64,000 nucleotides of DNA from Atopomonas hussainii (GCF_900109735.1 NZ_FOAS01000003.1:186001-250000); one strand, 5' to 3'; positions 17,924 to 26,086 are shown, numbered from the stretch's first letter. Program-made: numbers and translations. Notes: a model not told the origin generated them from the sequence alone.

Positions 17924-18997
17924 ATGGCTGACATTCTTATCAGTGGCGCCAGCGGTTTTATCGGCCGCTGGCTATGCCGAACCCTCACCCAACAAGGACA
18001 CACTGTCTACGCGCTGCTGCGCGACCCCAGCCAACTGCCCAAGCTGCGCGAGCAGTGCACGCAGCTTGGCGGCCGTGGCGAAGCATTGCACGGCATCCAC
18101 GGCGATATCCGTCAGCCGTTATGGGGCCTTAACGAGCCGCAGCGCTGGCAAACCATTTATCACCTCGCCGCACAATTCGCTTGGCACCTCAGTGCACACA
18201 CGGCCCGCGCCAGCAACGTGCAAGGCAGCCTGCATGCCGTTGATTTGGCAGCGCAGCAAGACGCGCGCTTGATTCTGATCGGCGGCTTTATGGCCTGTAA
18301 TACGGACTATCTAGCGGAGCTGGGCATTGATCCGCAGCAGCCCGAACGCAGCGATTGGCCTGCCCTGTACCGCCGCACAGGCGCTTATGAAGCCAGCAAG
18401 CTAGAAGGTCTGTTCCGCGCCCAAGCGTATGCTCACGAACGTGAAGTAGCGCTGACGTGCGTACACCCGGCCACAGTCTGCGGCGATGCGCAGCATGGGC
18501 AGGTGCCGGTCGAGCAACCCTTCGCGCAACTGCTTCAGGCCTTACAAAAGAAGCGCCTGCGCGCGGTTCCCGGCAGTCCGGCGCATTGGTTACCACTGGT
18601 CAGTGCCGACAGCTTAGCGGCGCTGCTGGCCTCGCTCGTCAACGTGCCGGCTGAACAAGCACCGCCCCAGCTGCTGGCGATGGACCCACAGACACCAGCG
18701 CTGGGCGAGCTATTGCAACAGCTGGCCGGTGCCTTAAGCGTGCCAGCGCCACGCGGCTATGTGCCGCTGCGGTTACTTGATGGGCTACTGCGCTTACCGT
18801 TACTGGCGCGCTACTTGATGACCAGCCGCGAGGGCTTAGCCTTTATCCGTCGCGAGCGCTTAACCGATGCCTATCAAGCCACCGCCCGCTATATGCAGGC
18901 ACAAGCCCTGCACTGGCCAATCCTGAGTGACTGCTTAGCCCGCAGCGCGCAGTACGCCCTAGCGCAAACGGCAGGCATAAAAAAACCCGGTCAATGA
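17924..18997 (+). CDS. NAD(P)-dependent epimerase/dehydratase-family (extended SDR) protein
   Basis: The 357-residue cytosolic protein has a Rossmann start ILISGASGFIGRWL, the DIRQP adenine-region motif, HLAAQFAW, and the active-site YxxxK in GAYEASKLEG. The substrate cannot be named; related proteins act on nucleotide sugars, steroids or aldehydes. It faces the MerR gene across a shared regulatory spacer and is probably induced through it. The last codons and the stop lie inside a terminator hairpin (18979-19009), so the gene has no room for an extended 3' end. Confidence 0.8.
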   Translation: MADILISGASGFIGRWLCRTLTQQGHTVYALLRDPSQLPKLREQCTQLGGRGEALHGIHGDIRQPLWGLNEPQRWQTIYHLAAQFAWHLSAHTARASNVQGSLHAVDLAAQQDARLILIGGFMACNTDYLAELGIDPQQPERSDWPALYRRTGAYEASKLEGLFRAQAYAHEREVALTCVHPATVCGDAQHGQVPVEQPFAQLLQALQKKRLRAVPGSPAHWLPLVSADSLAALLASLVNVPAEQAPPQLLAMDPQTPALGELLQQLAGALSVPAPRGYVPLRLLDGLLRLPLLARYLMTSREGLAFIRRERLTDAYQATARYMQAQALHWPILSDCLARSAQYALAQTAGIKKPGQ

Positions 18998-19009
18998 CCG
19001 GGTTTTTTT
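18979..19009. terminator. Terminator overlapping the end of the SDR gene
   Basis: AAAAACCCGGTCA / TGACCGGGTTTTT with the stop codon TGA of the SDR gene in its right arm. The A-run on the left and T-run on the right make it usable in both directions, so it can also end the cold-shock gene on the minus strand. Confidence 0.85.
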
Positions 19010-19031
19010 GGACTCGCTTAGCGCAACTGAA

Positions 19032-19241
19032 TTAGATCAGTTGAACGCGCTCAGCTTGCAGGCCTTTCTGGCCCTGAGTCACTTCGAAAGTAACGCGCTG
19101 GCCTTCAGCCAGGGTCTTGAAGCCCTTGCCTTCGATAGCACGGAAGTGAACGAAAACGTCCGGGCCGCTTTCTTGAGTGATGAAGCCGAAGCCCTTAGTT
19201 TCGTTGAACCACTTTACAGTGCCTTCTTGACGATTCGACAT
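19032..19241 (-). CDS. Cold-shock protein, CspA family
   Basis: A 69-residue single-domain RNA/ssDNA-binding protein that melts RNA structure. RNP1 KGFGFI and RNP2 VFVHF are both intact ([33 protein letters not shown]). ATG 19241 follows AAGGAAA; longer in-frame extensions upstream lack family similarity. A long 5' leader with a hairpin precedes it, as is usual for csp genes. Which paralogue it is, and whether it is cold-inducible, cannot be told. Confidence 0.95.
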   Translation of the reverse strand: MSNRQEGTVKWFNETKGFGFITQESGPDVFVHFRAIEGKGFKTLAEGQRVTFEVTQGQKGLQAERVQLI

Positions 19242-19405
19242 AACGAATTTCCTTTGCAAATAAATTGAGTAACCCCGTCTAAAAAAGACGGAGAAGCACT
19301 GAGCTGCAAAGGTAAGGAATCGAACAACACGGGGTGGATCTTCTGGATCTACCGTATCAGAACACGAATCACGGCGACCCATGCGAACACAGCCAGACCA
19401 CTATA
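19242..19405 (-). promoter_or_regulatory. Predicted promoter and long 5' leader of the cold-shock gene
   Basis: A -10-like TATAGT (19400-19405, minus strand) would give a leader of about 150 nt, typical of cspA-type mRNAs that are thermally regulated. Within it CCGTCT / AGACGG (19275-19291) forms a hairpin 34 bases before the start codon. No good -35 box is seen. The neighbouring stretch up to the crotonase gene (19406-19561) holds only a perfect 14-bp palindrome at 19493-19506. Confidence 0.4.
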
Positions 19406-19561
19406 CCCTTTTTACGCCAAAAGCGAAGCCCTAATACCGACTAAGACATGCTTATCCGATAAAACCACCTAGCGCTGGTCAGTCACAAAACGACAGCTTA
19501 AGCTGTGGCGGTTTTTCATTGCTGGGCCAATCGAGCCCTGTGTGCCAGACGAGGTTTCCTT

Positions 19562-20254
19562 ATGAGCGAAGTAGTCGGTTATCAACTGCAAGACGGCGTT
19601 GCCGTTATCAACCTGGACAACGGCAAGGTCAACGCGGTCTCCCACGAGGTGATCGACGGCCTGAACAAGGCGCTGGATCAAGCCGAAGCGGACAAAGCCG
19701 TGGTGGTTCTGACCGGTAAGCCGGGCATTCTCTCCGGCGGCTACGACCTAAAAGTCATGCAGACCAGCATGGACGCCGCGATCGGTTTGGTGACCGCAGG
19801 CTCTACCTTAGCGCGCCGCATGCTGGCCCACCCTTTCCCAATCATCGTCGCCTGCCCCGGCCATGCGGTGGCTAAAGGTGCCTTCTTGTTGCTGTCGGCG
19901 GACTACCGTATCGGTGTCGCAGGCGCCTTCCAGATCGGCCTGAACGAAGTGGCCATCGGCATGACCATGCACCACGTCGGTATCGAACTGGCTCGTGGCC
20001 GCCTGACCACTCCGGCGTTCCACCGCTCGGTGATCAACGCCGAAATGTTTGGCCCAGAAGCTGCGGTTAACGCCGGTTTCCTCGACCAAGTGGTTGCGCC
20101 GGAAGCCCTGATGGATACCGCCATGGCCACTGCCAAGGCAATGAAGAAGCTCAACATGCGCGCGCACAAGCAAACCAAGCTGAAGTCCCGCGCCGAGTTT
20201 TTGGCCACGCTGGACAAGTCCATCGCACTGGATCAAGACAGCAAGCTGCAGTAA
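19562..20254 (+). CDS. Crotonase/enoyl-CoA hydratase-family protein
   Basis: A 230-residue crotonase-fold protein, shorter than typical hydratases (about 257). Seen are VAVINLDNGKVNAVS near the N-terminus, the oxyanion-hole segment GKPGILSGGYDLKVM, and PIIVACPGHAVAKGAFLLLSADYRIG. The usual catalytic glutamate pair is not clearly placed, so the reaction (hydration, isomerization or hydrolysis) is open. ATG 19562 follows GAGG. Its stop codon abuts that of the convergent binding-protein gene with no spacer. Confidence 0.82.
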   Translation: MSEVVGYQLQDGVAVINLDNGKVNAVSHEVIDGLNKALDQAEADKAVVVLTGKPGILSGGYDLKVMQTSMDAAIGLVTAGSTLARRMLAHPFPIIVACPGHAVAKGAFLLLSADYRIGVAGAFQIGLNEVAIGMTMHHVGIELARGRLTTPAFHRSVINAEMFGPEAAVNAGFLDQVVAPEALMDTAMATAKAMKKLNMRAHKQTKLKSRAEFLATLDKSIALDQDSKLQ

Positions 20255-21001
20255 TTACTCCAGGTGCAGGGGCGCCAGTAGCTCCTGCACCCTGCCTCGC
20301 GCCTGCAACGCGGTAAAGCCCTGATCGAATAAATCACGCAGCTGCTCAGCTTGCGGCTGTTGGCGACTAAACAGCACGTAATAGTGCCAGTAGCCCAACA
20401 CATCGCTTTCGCGCAATTCTTGCCGCTGCTCTGCCGGCAGCTCAGCAAGAACCTGCCGGCCCGCACGGCGATTGACATACAACGCATCGACACGTTGCTT
20501 GAGCAGCATTTCCAGCGCGCTGGCCTCATCGGCGGCCGAGACCAGCTGCACACAACCGCGACCCTCCAGCTGCCGCAGTTCTTGCAGCACCTCAGAGCCC
20601 AACGCCACCGCAATGCGCTTGTGGCACAACAGCTCAAAATCTTGGCTAAGGCTGTGCACCTGCACAGGCCAGCTCTGTCGGCTGATTAAGATCAGCTGAT
20701 CACTGAATAAAGCCTGCGAATAATGAAAGTCTTGCTCGCGCTGTGGCGTTTTGCCCCACACCGCCGTGGCGTGCCAGCGCCCTTGCTTGGTCAGCAATAA
20801 CGAGCGCTTCCACGGGTAAAACCCATACGCCACGGCCACATCGACTTCGGCAAAGGCTTCGGCGACCAGCTGCGCCACCGGCCCATAGCCCGGCAAACCC
20901 GAGCCCATGAACGGCGACCACTCGCCAATCGCGACGTTAACTTCACGCTCTGCAGCCCACAAGGCCACAGGAAAACACAACAACAAGCACCACCAACGCA
21001 T
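20255..21001 (-). CDS. Periplasmic solute-binding protein, family 3, orphan
   Basis: A 248-residue secreted protein with a short signal peptide (MRWWCLLLCFPVALWAAE) and the family-3 fold: VNVAIGEWSPFMG, FYPWKRSLLLTKQGRWHATAVW, IAVALGSEVLQEL and a terminal LLAPLHLE. It belongs to the PP-binding ABC-like group found as lone genes in many pseudomonads. No transporter partner is adjacent. The ligand is unknown. The start is 45 bases downstream of the quinone oxidoreductase stop, so the two may be co-transcribed. Confidence 0.72.
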   Translation of the reverse strand: MRWWCLLLCFPVALWAAEREVNVAIGEWSPFMGSGLPGYGPVAQLVAEAFAEVDVAVAYGFYPWKRSLLLTKQGRWHATAVWGKTPQREQDFHYSQALFSDQLILISRQSWPVQVHSLSQDFELLCHKRIAVALGSEVLQELRQLEGRGCVQLVSAADEASALEMLLKQRVDALYVNRRAGRQVLAELPAEQRQELRESDVLGYWHYYVLFSRQQPQAEQLRDLFDQGFTALQARGRVQELLAPLHLE

Positions 21002-21045
21002 GACGATCCCATCACTTCCGGCACGCCTAATGCGTAAGGATAGCC

Positions 21046-22062
21046 CTACGGCAGCAAAATCACCTTGCCGAGATTTTTCCGCTGCTCAAGACAAGCATGC
21101 GCTTGTGCCGCCTCGGCCAAAGCAAAACTGGCATGCACATGCGGTTTTAACCAACCCGCCTCGACACCCTCCAACAAGGCCTGCATCCAGGTGCGCACTT
21201 TCTCCGTCTCATGCCACAGATGGCCCATATTGACGCCAAACACGCCCCGGTTGTGCTCCATCAAACCCACCGGATGCAACCACGGCATGCCCAACACAGT
21301 ACCGAGCAACTTGAGCTTGCCCCATGCGCCAGACTGGGTGGCGGCGGAGATACCAAAGGTGCCCAGTAGTCCGGTAGAGCGCAGTGCACTGAGGCTGCGC
21401 TTTAAGTGACTACCGCCGATAGGGTCGATAATCAGCTCCACCCCTCGGCCCTCGGTGAGTGACTGCAGCGCAGTTTCCCAACGCCCTTGGCCGTAGTCGA
21501 TCAGAGCGTCGGCCCCTAGCTCTTTGAGCGCCGCATGCTTGCCTTGACTGGCTGTGCCGATCACCCGTGCGCCGCGCTGCTTGGCGATCTGCAACGCAGC
21601 CAAGCCGACGCCACCGCCAATGTTATGGATCAGCACGGTTTCATCACGCTGCAAACTACCCATCACCACCAACAGCTGCCACGCGGTGAGGTAATTCACC
21701 GGAATTGCCGCCGCCTGCTCGAAGCTCAGCGCCGCAGGCTGCTCGAACACTTGCGCCAGCGGCACGCACACTTGCTCGGCTTGTGCCGAGAAGCGACTTA
21801 AACCGAACACCCGCCGGCCCAACCAATGCGCCTCAACACCCGCGCCGAGGGCATCCACTTCGCCGGCAAACTCATAGCCCAAACACGCGGGAAACGGTGG
21901 CGCATCAGGGTATAAGCCTTGGCGGGCCATCACATCGGCAAAGTTCAGCCCGGCGGCACGCACCCGTACGCGCACTTCACCGGGCGCCGGCTGAAGATCG
22001 GCCACATGTTCTACACGGAGTACTTCGCGGCCACCGGCACGCGGCACGATTAAACGACGCAT
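21046..22062 (-). CDS. Quinone oxidoreductase-like MDR-family enzyme
   Basis: An NADPH-dependent medium-chain reductase of 338 residues without the catalytic or structural zinc sites. The N-terminal GroES-like domain shows RVRAAGLNFADVMARQGLYPDAPPFPACLGYEFAGEV, and the Rossmann part shows VLIHNIGGGVGLAALQIAKQ. It is near VAT-1/Qor-type proteins, which reduce quinones or alpha,beta-unsaturated carbonyls. Its promoter carries the same dyad that lies between the ArsR gene and the old yellow enzyme gene, so it likely belongs to that electrophile-response set. Confidence 0.85.
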   Translation of the reverse strand: MRRLIVPRAGGREVLRVEHVADLQPAPGEVRVRVRAAGLNFADVMARQGLYPDAPPFPACLGYEFAGEVDALGAGVEAHWLGRRVFGLSRFSAQAEQVCVPLAQVFEQPAALSFEQAAAIPVNYLTAWQLLVVMGSLQRDETVLIHNIGGGVGLAALQIAKQRGARVIGTASQGKHAALKELGADALIDYGQGRWETALQSLTEGRGVELIIDPIGGSHLKRSLSALRSTGLLGTFGISAATQSGAWGKLKLLGTVLGMPWLHPVGLMEHNRGVFGVNMGHLWHETEKVRTWMQALLEGVEAGWLKPHVHASFALAEAAQAHACLEQRKNLGKVILLP

Positions 22063-22099
22063 TAGGTCTTCCTCTCACCAAGCCAATCACACGTGGTTG

Positions 22100-22139
22100 A
22101 TTCAAACCTTCAATTCGACAAATGTCAAACTATCGAATT
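22100..22139 (-). promoter_or_regulatory. ArsR-type operator and promoter of the quinone oxidoreductase (site 2)
   Basis: AATTCGA (22112-22118) and TCGAATT (22133-22139) form an inverted repeat. The minus-strand -35 TTGACA (22123-22128) lies inside it, and TTGAAT (22100-22105) sits 17 bases away as the -10. Core and spacing match site 1 at 10413-10453. Confidence 0.6.
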
Positions 22140-22148
22140 TTAGCGCAA

Positions 22149-22616
22149 CTACTCCCAAACCATCATCCAGCCTGCTGCCCGCAACAGGCCCTGCTCGTCC
22201 ACTGCAAACAGCAGCTGATCATGCTCACCGCGCCAGTGATAGGCCAACAAGCGCCCAGCGGGCTTGCCACGCCACTCGGTCATGCGTACCAGTGCCGCGG
22301 CCTTTGGGTCGTCAGCCGGCCAGATTTTATCGGGCGCGCCCCACAGCTTTAGCAACTCGGCCTCGGGCAATGCCTGCTGCCAGCTGTACTCAAACAAACG
22401 CCGCATCAACTGGTGCTTTTCGCCTTGCCAGTGATCCACCGCAGGGTTAGGCGCAGCCCCCATAAAATGCCCCGGCACTTGGCGTAACTCGGCCCAGCGC
22501 CGCGCATCGTTGGATATATCGCCCCAAGCAAGCCCAGCGCACAGCATGTTTAAGCCCACGCACAGCGCTGCCAGCAGGCGATGAAAGAGAGACAACTTTA
22601 TATACCTTTGCGACAT
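22149..22616 (-). CDS. Hypothetical exported protein
   Basis: No family was recognised. The start is placed at ATG 22616, with GGGGGA seven bases upstream; two other in-frame ATGs lie 2 and 5 codons earlier. The 155-residue product begins with a basic stretch and a hydrophobic segment (LLAALCVGLNMLCAGLAWG) that reads as a signal peptide. The mature part ends with WRGKPAGRLLAYHWRGEHDQLLFAVDEQGLLRAAGW, resembling small periplasmic proteins with a repeated beta pattern. It is upstream of the quinone oxidoreductase, but that gene has its own promoter. Confidence 0.55.
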   Translation of the reverse strand: MSQRYIKLSLFHRLLAALCVGLNMLCAGLAWGDISNDARRWAELRQVPGHFMGAAPNPAVDHWQGEKHQLMRRLFEYSWQQALPEAELLKLWGAPDKIWPADDPKAAALVRMTEWRGKPAGRLLAYHWRGEHDQLLFAVDEQGLLRAAGWMMVWE

Positions 22617-22661
22617 ACTCATTTCCCCCATAAACCGCACTGTTACAGCAGCACGCACCAA

Positions 22662-23060
22662 AAGTGCTCAATTCGGCAAAAAAGCCACTATTGCAACAGC
22701 ATTTGGCCATCTCACCCGTCAGCTTTTAATACGCCATTAACACATCGCTAACCTGCTGTTTTTAATTAAAAGACGGCATAGCAATAACCGCTAATTGCGC
22801 CTCACCCTTCAGCTCTAGATAAAGGCCATAACATGCACCAAGAGCTTACACAGCCGTTACAGGGCGTGCATTTGACAGCTTTTTAAGACACTTCTACTGT
22901 CCCTGCGTTCCCGCTGGCAAACAACAAAAACGCGCGCCGAGCCAAGCAGTGCAGCGCGACGTGATGGCGGGAATACCTTGCAAGACCAGTCAGAGTCACC
23001 CGACTCGCACAACCACTCCCCCACAAGGGGACAATTCGTTTTATTCGAAGGAATTGAATA
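22662..23060. promoter_or_regulatory. AT-rich regulatory spacer with predicted promoter for the carboxypeptidase
   Basis: Counting bases gives about 42% GC over 22681-22800, well below the genes around it. No credible gene is seen. TTGACA (22872-22877) and TACTGT (22895-22900), 17 bases apart, form a good sigma-70 promoter pointing at the carboxypeptidase and implying a leader of about 155 nt. The start codon is preceded by GAAGGAATTG. Confidence 0.5.
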
Positions 23061-25262
23061 ATGAAGACTGCTCTACAGGCGTTTTCCGCCCTCACCTTAG
23101 CGGTATCCCTTGCGCACACGGGGTTAGCTCACGCGCAAGAACATCAGCACGACACCTTTAATCTATTGGAGCAAGAGAAAGCCAATACGCAAATTTATAA
23201 CGCGTATTTCCCCAATGCCGATATCGGCCGCAAAGCGGCGATTAGCTTCCACGGCCAATTATTAGAGTCGCATTACCCTAAAGGGTATTTAGTGATGGAG
23301 CTGAACGATGAAGAAATGCAGAAACTGCAAGTCTTCGGCTTCACCTTCGCGCCAGCGACCGAGTTCATCACTAAGCGCAACCAGATCCTCAGTAAGCTGC
23401 AAACGCAAATGCTTAGCGCGCAACAAAAGAGCCTGAGCATGGCCGCTGACGTCAGCGCCAATAACGTCAGCATCAGCGGCATCCCCGGCTACAGTTGCTA
23501 CGCCACCGTGGAAGAAACCTTCGCCGTGGCCGCCGATATGGCCAGCAGCAAGCCCAACCTCGCGCAGTGGCTGGATATTGGTGACTCGTGGGAGAAAGGC
23601 GCCGGCGTCGGCGGCCATGACCTGCGCGTACTCAAGCTGACCAACCGCAGCAAAACCGGCACTAAGCCCAAGCTGTTTATTAACAGCGCGATTCACGCCC
23701 GCGAATACACCACTGCGGCGCTGACCTTGGACTTCGCCCGCCAATTAGTCGATGGCTATGGGGTGGATGCCGATGCCACCTGGATTCTTGACCATCACGA
23801 AGTGCATATCCTGCTGATGACCAACCCCGATGGGCGCAAAAAGGCCGAAACCGGGCTGTCGTGGCGTAAGAATGCCAACCAAAACTATTGTGGCGCCGGC
23901 AGCAACAGCCGGGGCGCCGACCTCAACCGTAACTTCACCTTTGGCTGGAACAGCACCAACGGCCAAGGCTCTAGCGGCAGTCAGTGCAACGACACCTATC
24001 GCGGCCCGTCGGCGGGCTCCGAGCCGGAAATCAAAGCGTTGGAAAGCTATGTGCGCAGCCTATGGCCCGACCGTCGTGGCAGCGGCAAAAACGACGCCGC
24101 GCCGAGCGACACCAGCGGTATTCACCTAGACGTGCACAGTTACAGCGAACTGGTGCTATGGCCGTGGGGCGACACCAGCCAAGCCGCGCCCAATGGCACT
24201 GCGCTGCAAACCTTGGGGCGTAAGTTCGCCTTCTTCAATAACTACCGCCCGCAGCAGTCCATCGGCTTGTACCCCACCGACGGCACCAGCGATGGCATCA
24301 GTTATGGCGAGCTGGGCGTACCGAGCTACACCTTCGAACTCGGCACTGAGTTCTTCCAGAGCTGTAGCACCTACAACAACACCATCAAGCCGAATAACCT
24401 GCCGGCCCTGCTGTATGCCGCCAAAGTGGTGCGCACGCCGTACATCACGCCCGGCGGCCCGGATATCAGCAACCTAAGCCTGAGTAACGGCGGCAGCACC
24501 GGCGTACCCGCTGGCACCGCCGTGACCTTAAGCGGCAGCGCCAGCGATGCGCGCTTTAATAACAGCAACGGCACCGAGAGCACTCAAGCGATCAGCGCCG
24601 TGGAGTACTACATCAACCAAGCACCGTGGGACAGCGGCGCCAGCCCGACTGCGCTACTGCCCAGCGATGGCAGCTTTAACAGCGTCAGCGAAGGCTTTAG
24701 CGGCACGCTAAACACCGCTGGGCTCAGCGAAGGCAAGTACTTAGTCTATGTACGCGCCCGCGATGCCTCCGGCACCTGGGGTGCGGTCAGCGCCAGCTTC
24801 TTGGTGATCGACAACGACGCCACTCAGCCACCGGCTAACTACTGCAGCGCCTCCAGTGGCAGCGCTAACTATGAGTGGATTGGCCGGGTGCAAGTGGGCA
24901 GCTTCAACAACAGTTCAGGCGCGGCCACCTACAGCGACTTTACCGGGCAGAACATCAGCCTAGTGCGCGGCAGTAACAGCCTGACCTTAACCCCGCAGTT
25001 CTCCAGCGGCGCCTACCGGCAAGGTTGGCGGGTGTGGATCGACCTCAACAAGGACGGTGACTTCGACGACAGCGGCGAGGCGGTGTACACCAGCAGCGGC
25101 ACCAGCACCTCGGCCGTCAGCGGCAGCTTTAACATTGCCAGCAGCGTCGCCAGCGGTGCCACGCGGATGCGTGTAGCGATGCGCTACAACGCTACTCCTG
25201 CTAGCCCCTGCGGCAGCTACAACTACGGCGAGGTGGAAGACTACACCGTGGTCATTCCGTAA
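23061..25262 (+). CDS. Secreted M14 zinc carboxypeptidase with C-terminal accessory domains
   Basis: A 733-residue exported metallo-peptidase that should trim C-terminal residues from extracellular peptides. A signal peptide ends near AHAQ; a propeptide-like region follows (about 25-130). The catalytic domain has zinc ligands H212 and E215 in HARE and H359 in LDVHSYSE, the substrate-binding LNRNF, and probable catalytic E426 in YTFELGTE. Residues from about 470 form an Ig-like domain with a Ser/Gly-rich character, and the C-terminus is a GEVED domain (WRVWIDLNKDGDFDD, YGEVEDYTVV), often found in secreted proteins of marine bacteria. It is a single gene with its own promoter. Confidence 0.92.
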   Translation: MKTALQAFSALTLAVSLAHTGLAHAQEHQHDTFNLLEQEKANTQIYNAYFPNADIGRKAAISFHGQLLESHYPKGYLVMELNDEEMQKLQVFGFTFAPATEFITKRNQILSKLQTQMLSAQQKSLSMAADVSANNVSISGIPGYSCYATVEETFAVAADMASSKPNLAQWLDIGDSWEKGAGVGGHDLRVLKLTNRSKTGTKPKLFINSAIHAREYTTAALTLDFARQLVDGYGVDADATWILDHHEVHILLMTNPDGRKKAETGLSWRKNANQNYCGAGSNSRGADLNRNFTFGWNSTNGQGSSGSQCNDTYRGPSAGSEPEIKALESYVRSLWPDRRGSGKNDAAPSDTSGIHLDVHSYSELVLWPWGDTSQAAPNGTALQTLGRKFAFFNNYRPQQSIGLYPTDGTSDGISYGELGVPSYTFELGTEFFQSCSTYNNTIKPNNLPALLYAAKVVRTPYITPGGPDISNLSLSNGGSTGVPAGTAVTLSGSASDARFNNSNGTESTQAISAVEYYINQAPWDSGASPTALLPSDGSFNSVSEGFSGTLNTAGLSEGKYLVYVRARDASGTWGAVSASFLVIDNDATQPPANYCSASSGSANYEWIGRVQVGSFNNSSGAATYSDFTGQNISLVRGSNSLTLTPQFSSGAYRQGWRVWIDLNKDGDFDDSGEAVYTSSGTSTSAVSGSFNIASSVASGATRMRVAMRYNATPASPCGSYNYGEVEDYTVVIP

Positions 25263-25285
25263 CCCTTACTCAGCCACGTAACCCA

Positions 25286-25453
25286 CCAGGGCCGCTTATC
25301 AGACTGCGTGAAAAGGTCGCGAGCGCAGGCTAGGCAAGGCAAAAACAGGCGAAAAAGCGCAGTTTACGTGTGGTAAATGAGCATTTTGAGCCTGTTTTTA
25401 ACGCCGCATAGCCAAGCGCAGTAGTTTTCACGCTGTCTGTTATGCGGCCCTGG
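25286..25453. repeat. Hairpin split by insertion of a palindromic element
   Basis: CCAGGGCCGC (25286-25295) and GCGGCCCTGG (25444-25453) are a perfect 10-bp inverted repeat. Each arm is followed or preceded by TTAT (25296-25299 and 25440-25443), and the 140-nt element lies between. Removing the element plus one TTAT would leave a hairpin with a TTAT loop between two convergent genes. Confidence 0.75.
25300..25439. mobile_element. MITE-like palindromic element, copy 1
   Basis: A 140-nt non-coding element. The ends CAGACTGCGTGAAAA (25300-25314) and TTTTCACGCTGTCTG (25425-25439) are inverted with one mismatch, and TTAT flanks both sides as a possible target duplication. Internally AAAAACAGGC (25340-25349) and GCCTGTTTTT (25390-25399) pair, and much of the remainder pairs imperfectly, so the whole can fold into one long hairpin. 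A diverged copy lies at 27091-27281. No transposase is encoded. Confidence 0.75.
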
Positions 25454-25465
25454 TTGCTACTCGGC

Positions 25466-26086
25466 TTAAGCGTCTTCGCCAGTACCTAGACGACGCTGCC
25501 GCATATACGCCGCCAAGGCTTGATCGCCGAGGTGCGCACTATCTACCAACGCGTGATAAACGCCCTGCTGATCAGCCTGCGTGCGGGTTTGACCGAGTTT
25601 TTCTTTACCCTCAATACGCTCAATCACCAGCTTAAAGCCGACAATCGCCTGATTAAGCCTGGCGACATAATCTGGCGCCAACAGAGCGTGATTGGCGTTT
25701 AAACCCGGCTCATAAACCTCGGTAAGGCGCTGCACTAGCTCTAGCGTCGCGTGACTATCGAGCAGCTCTAGGCGGCCATAGACATGCACCGCGGCATAGT
25801 TCCACGTCGGCACCGCCGGGCCTGCGGCATACCAAGTAGGCGAGATATACGCATGCGGGCCGCTGAACACCGCTAGCACCGTCTGCCCCGCTGCTTGCTC
25901 CGCCTGCGGATTGGCCTTAGCCACGTGCCCATACAACACGCCTTGCTCGCCTTCATCACGGGCCAACAGCAAGGGCAGATGGGTAGCGGTTAAGTCAGCG
26001 CTGACCAACGCGGCAAAGCCATGTTGCTCGATAAAGTCCAAGGCTTGCGCGCTATTAGGCATACGCAAATTGGCGGGGGTATACAT
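25466..26086 (-). CDS. FMN-binding negative transcriptional regulator, PaiB family
   Basis: The 206-residue protein has the split-barrel flavin-binding fold of the Bacillus PaiB group. Seen are MYTPANLRM at the start, the TATHLPLLL segment, YGHVAKANPQ, VFSGPHAYISPTWYA and VPTWNYAAVHVYG. These conserved blocks define the family clearly. Despite the family name, DNA binding is not proven for most members; an FMN- or haem-linked role is equally possible. It is bracketed by the two repeat copies, together with the lipoprotein gene downstream of 27026. Confidence 0.88.
   Translation of the reverse strand: MYTPANLRMPNSAQALDFIEQHGFAALVSADLTATHLPLLLARDEGEQGVLYGHVAKANPQAEQAAGQTVLAVFSGPHAYISPTWYAAGPAVPTWNYAAVHVYGRLELLDSHATLELVQRLTEVYEPGLNANHALLAPDYVARLNQAIVGFKLVIERIEGKEKLGQTRTQADQQGVYHALVDSAHLGDQALAAYMRQRRLGTGEDA

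Noticed and set aside
22097-22450. Small plus-strand frame starting in the operator before the quinone oxidoreductase
   Set aside because: It is antisense to the exported-protein gene, has a Pro/Arg/Ala-rich translation and no ribosome-binding site.
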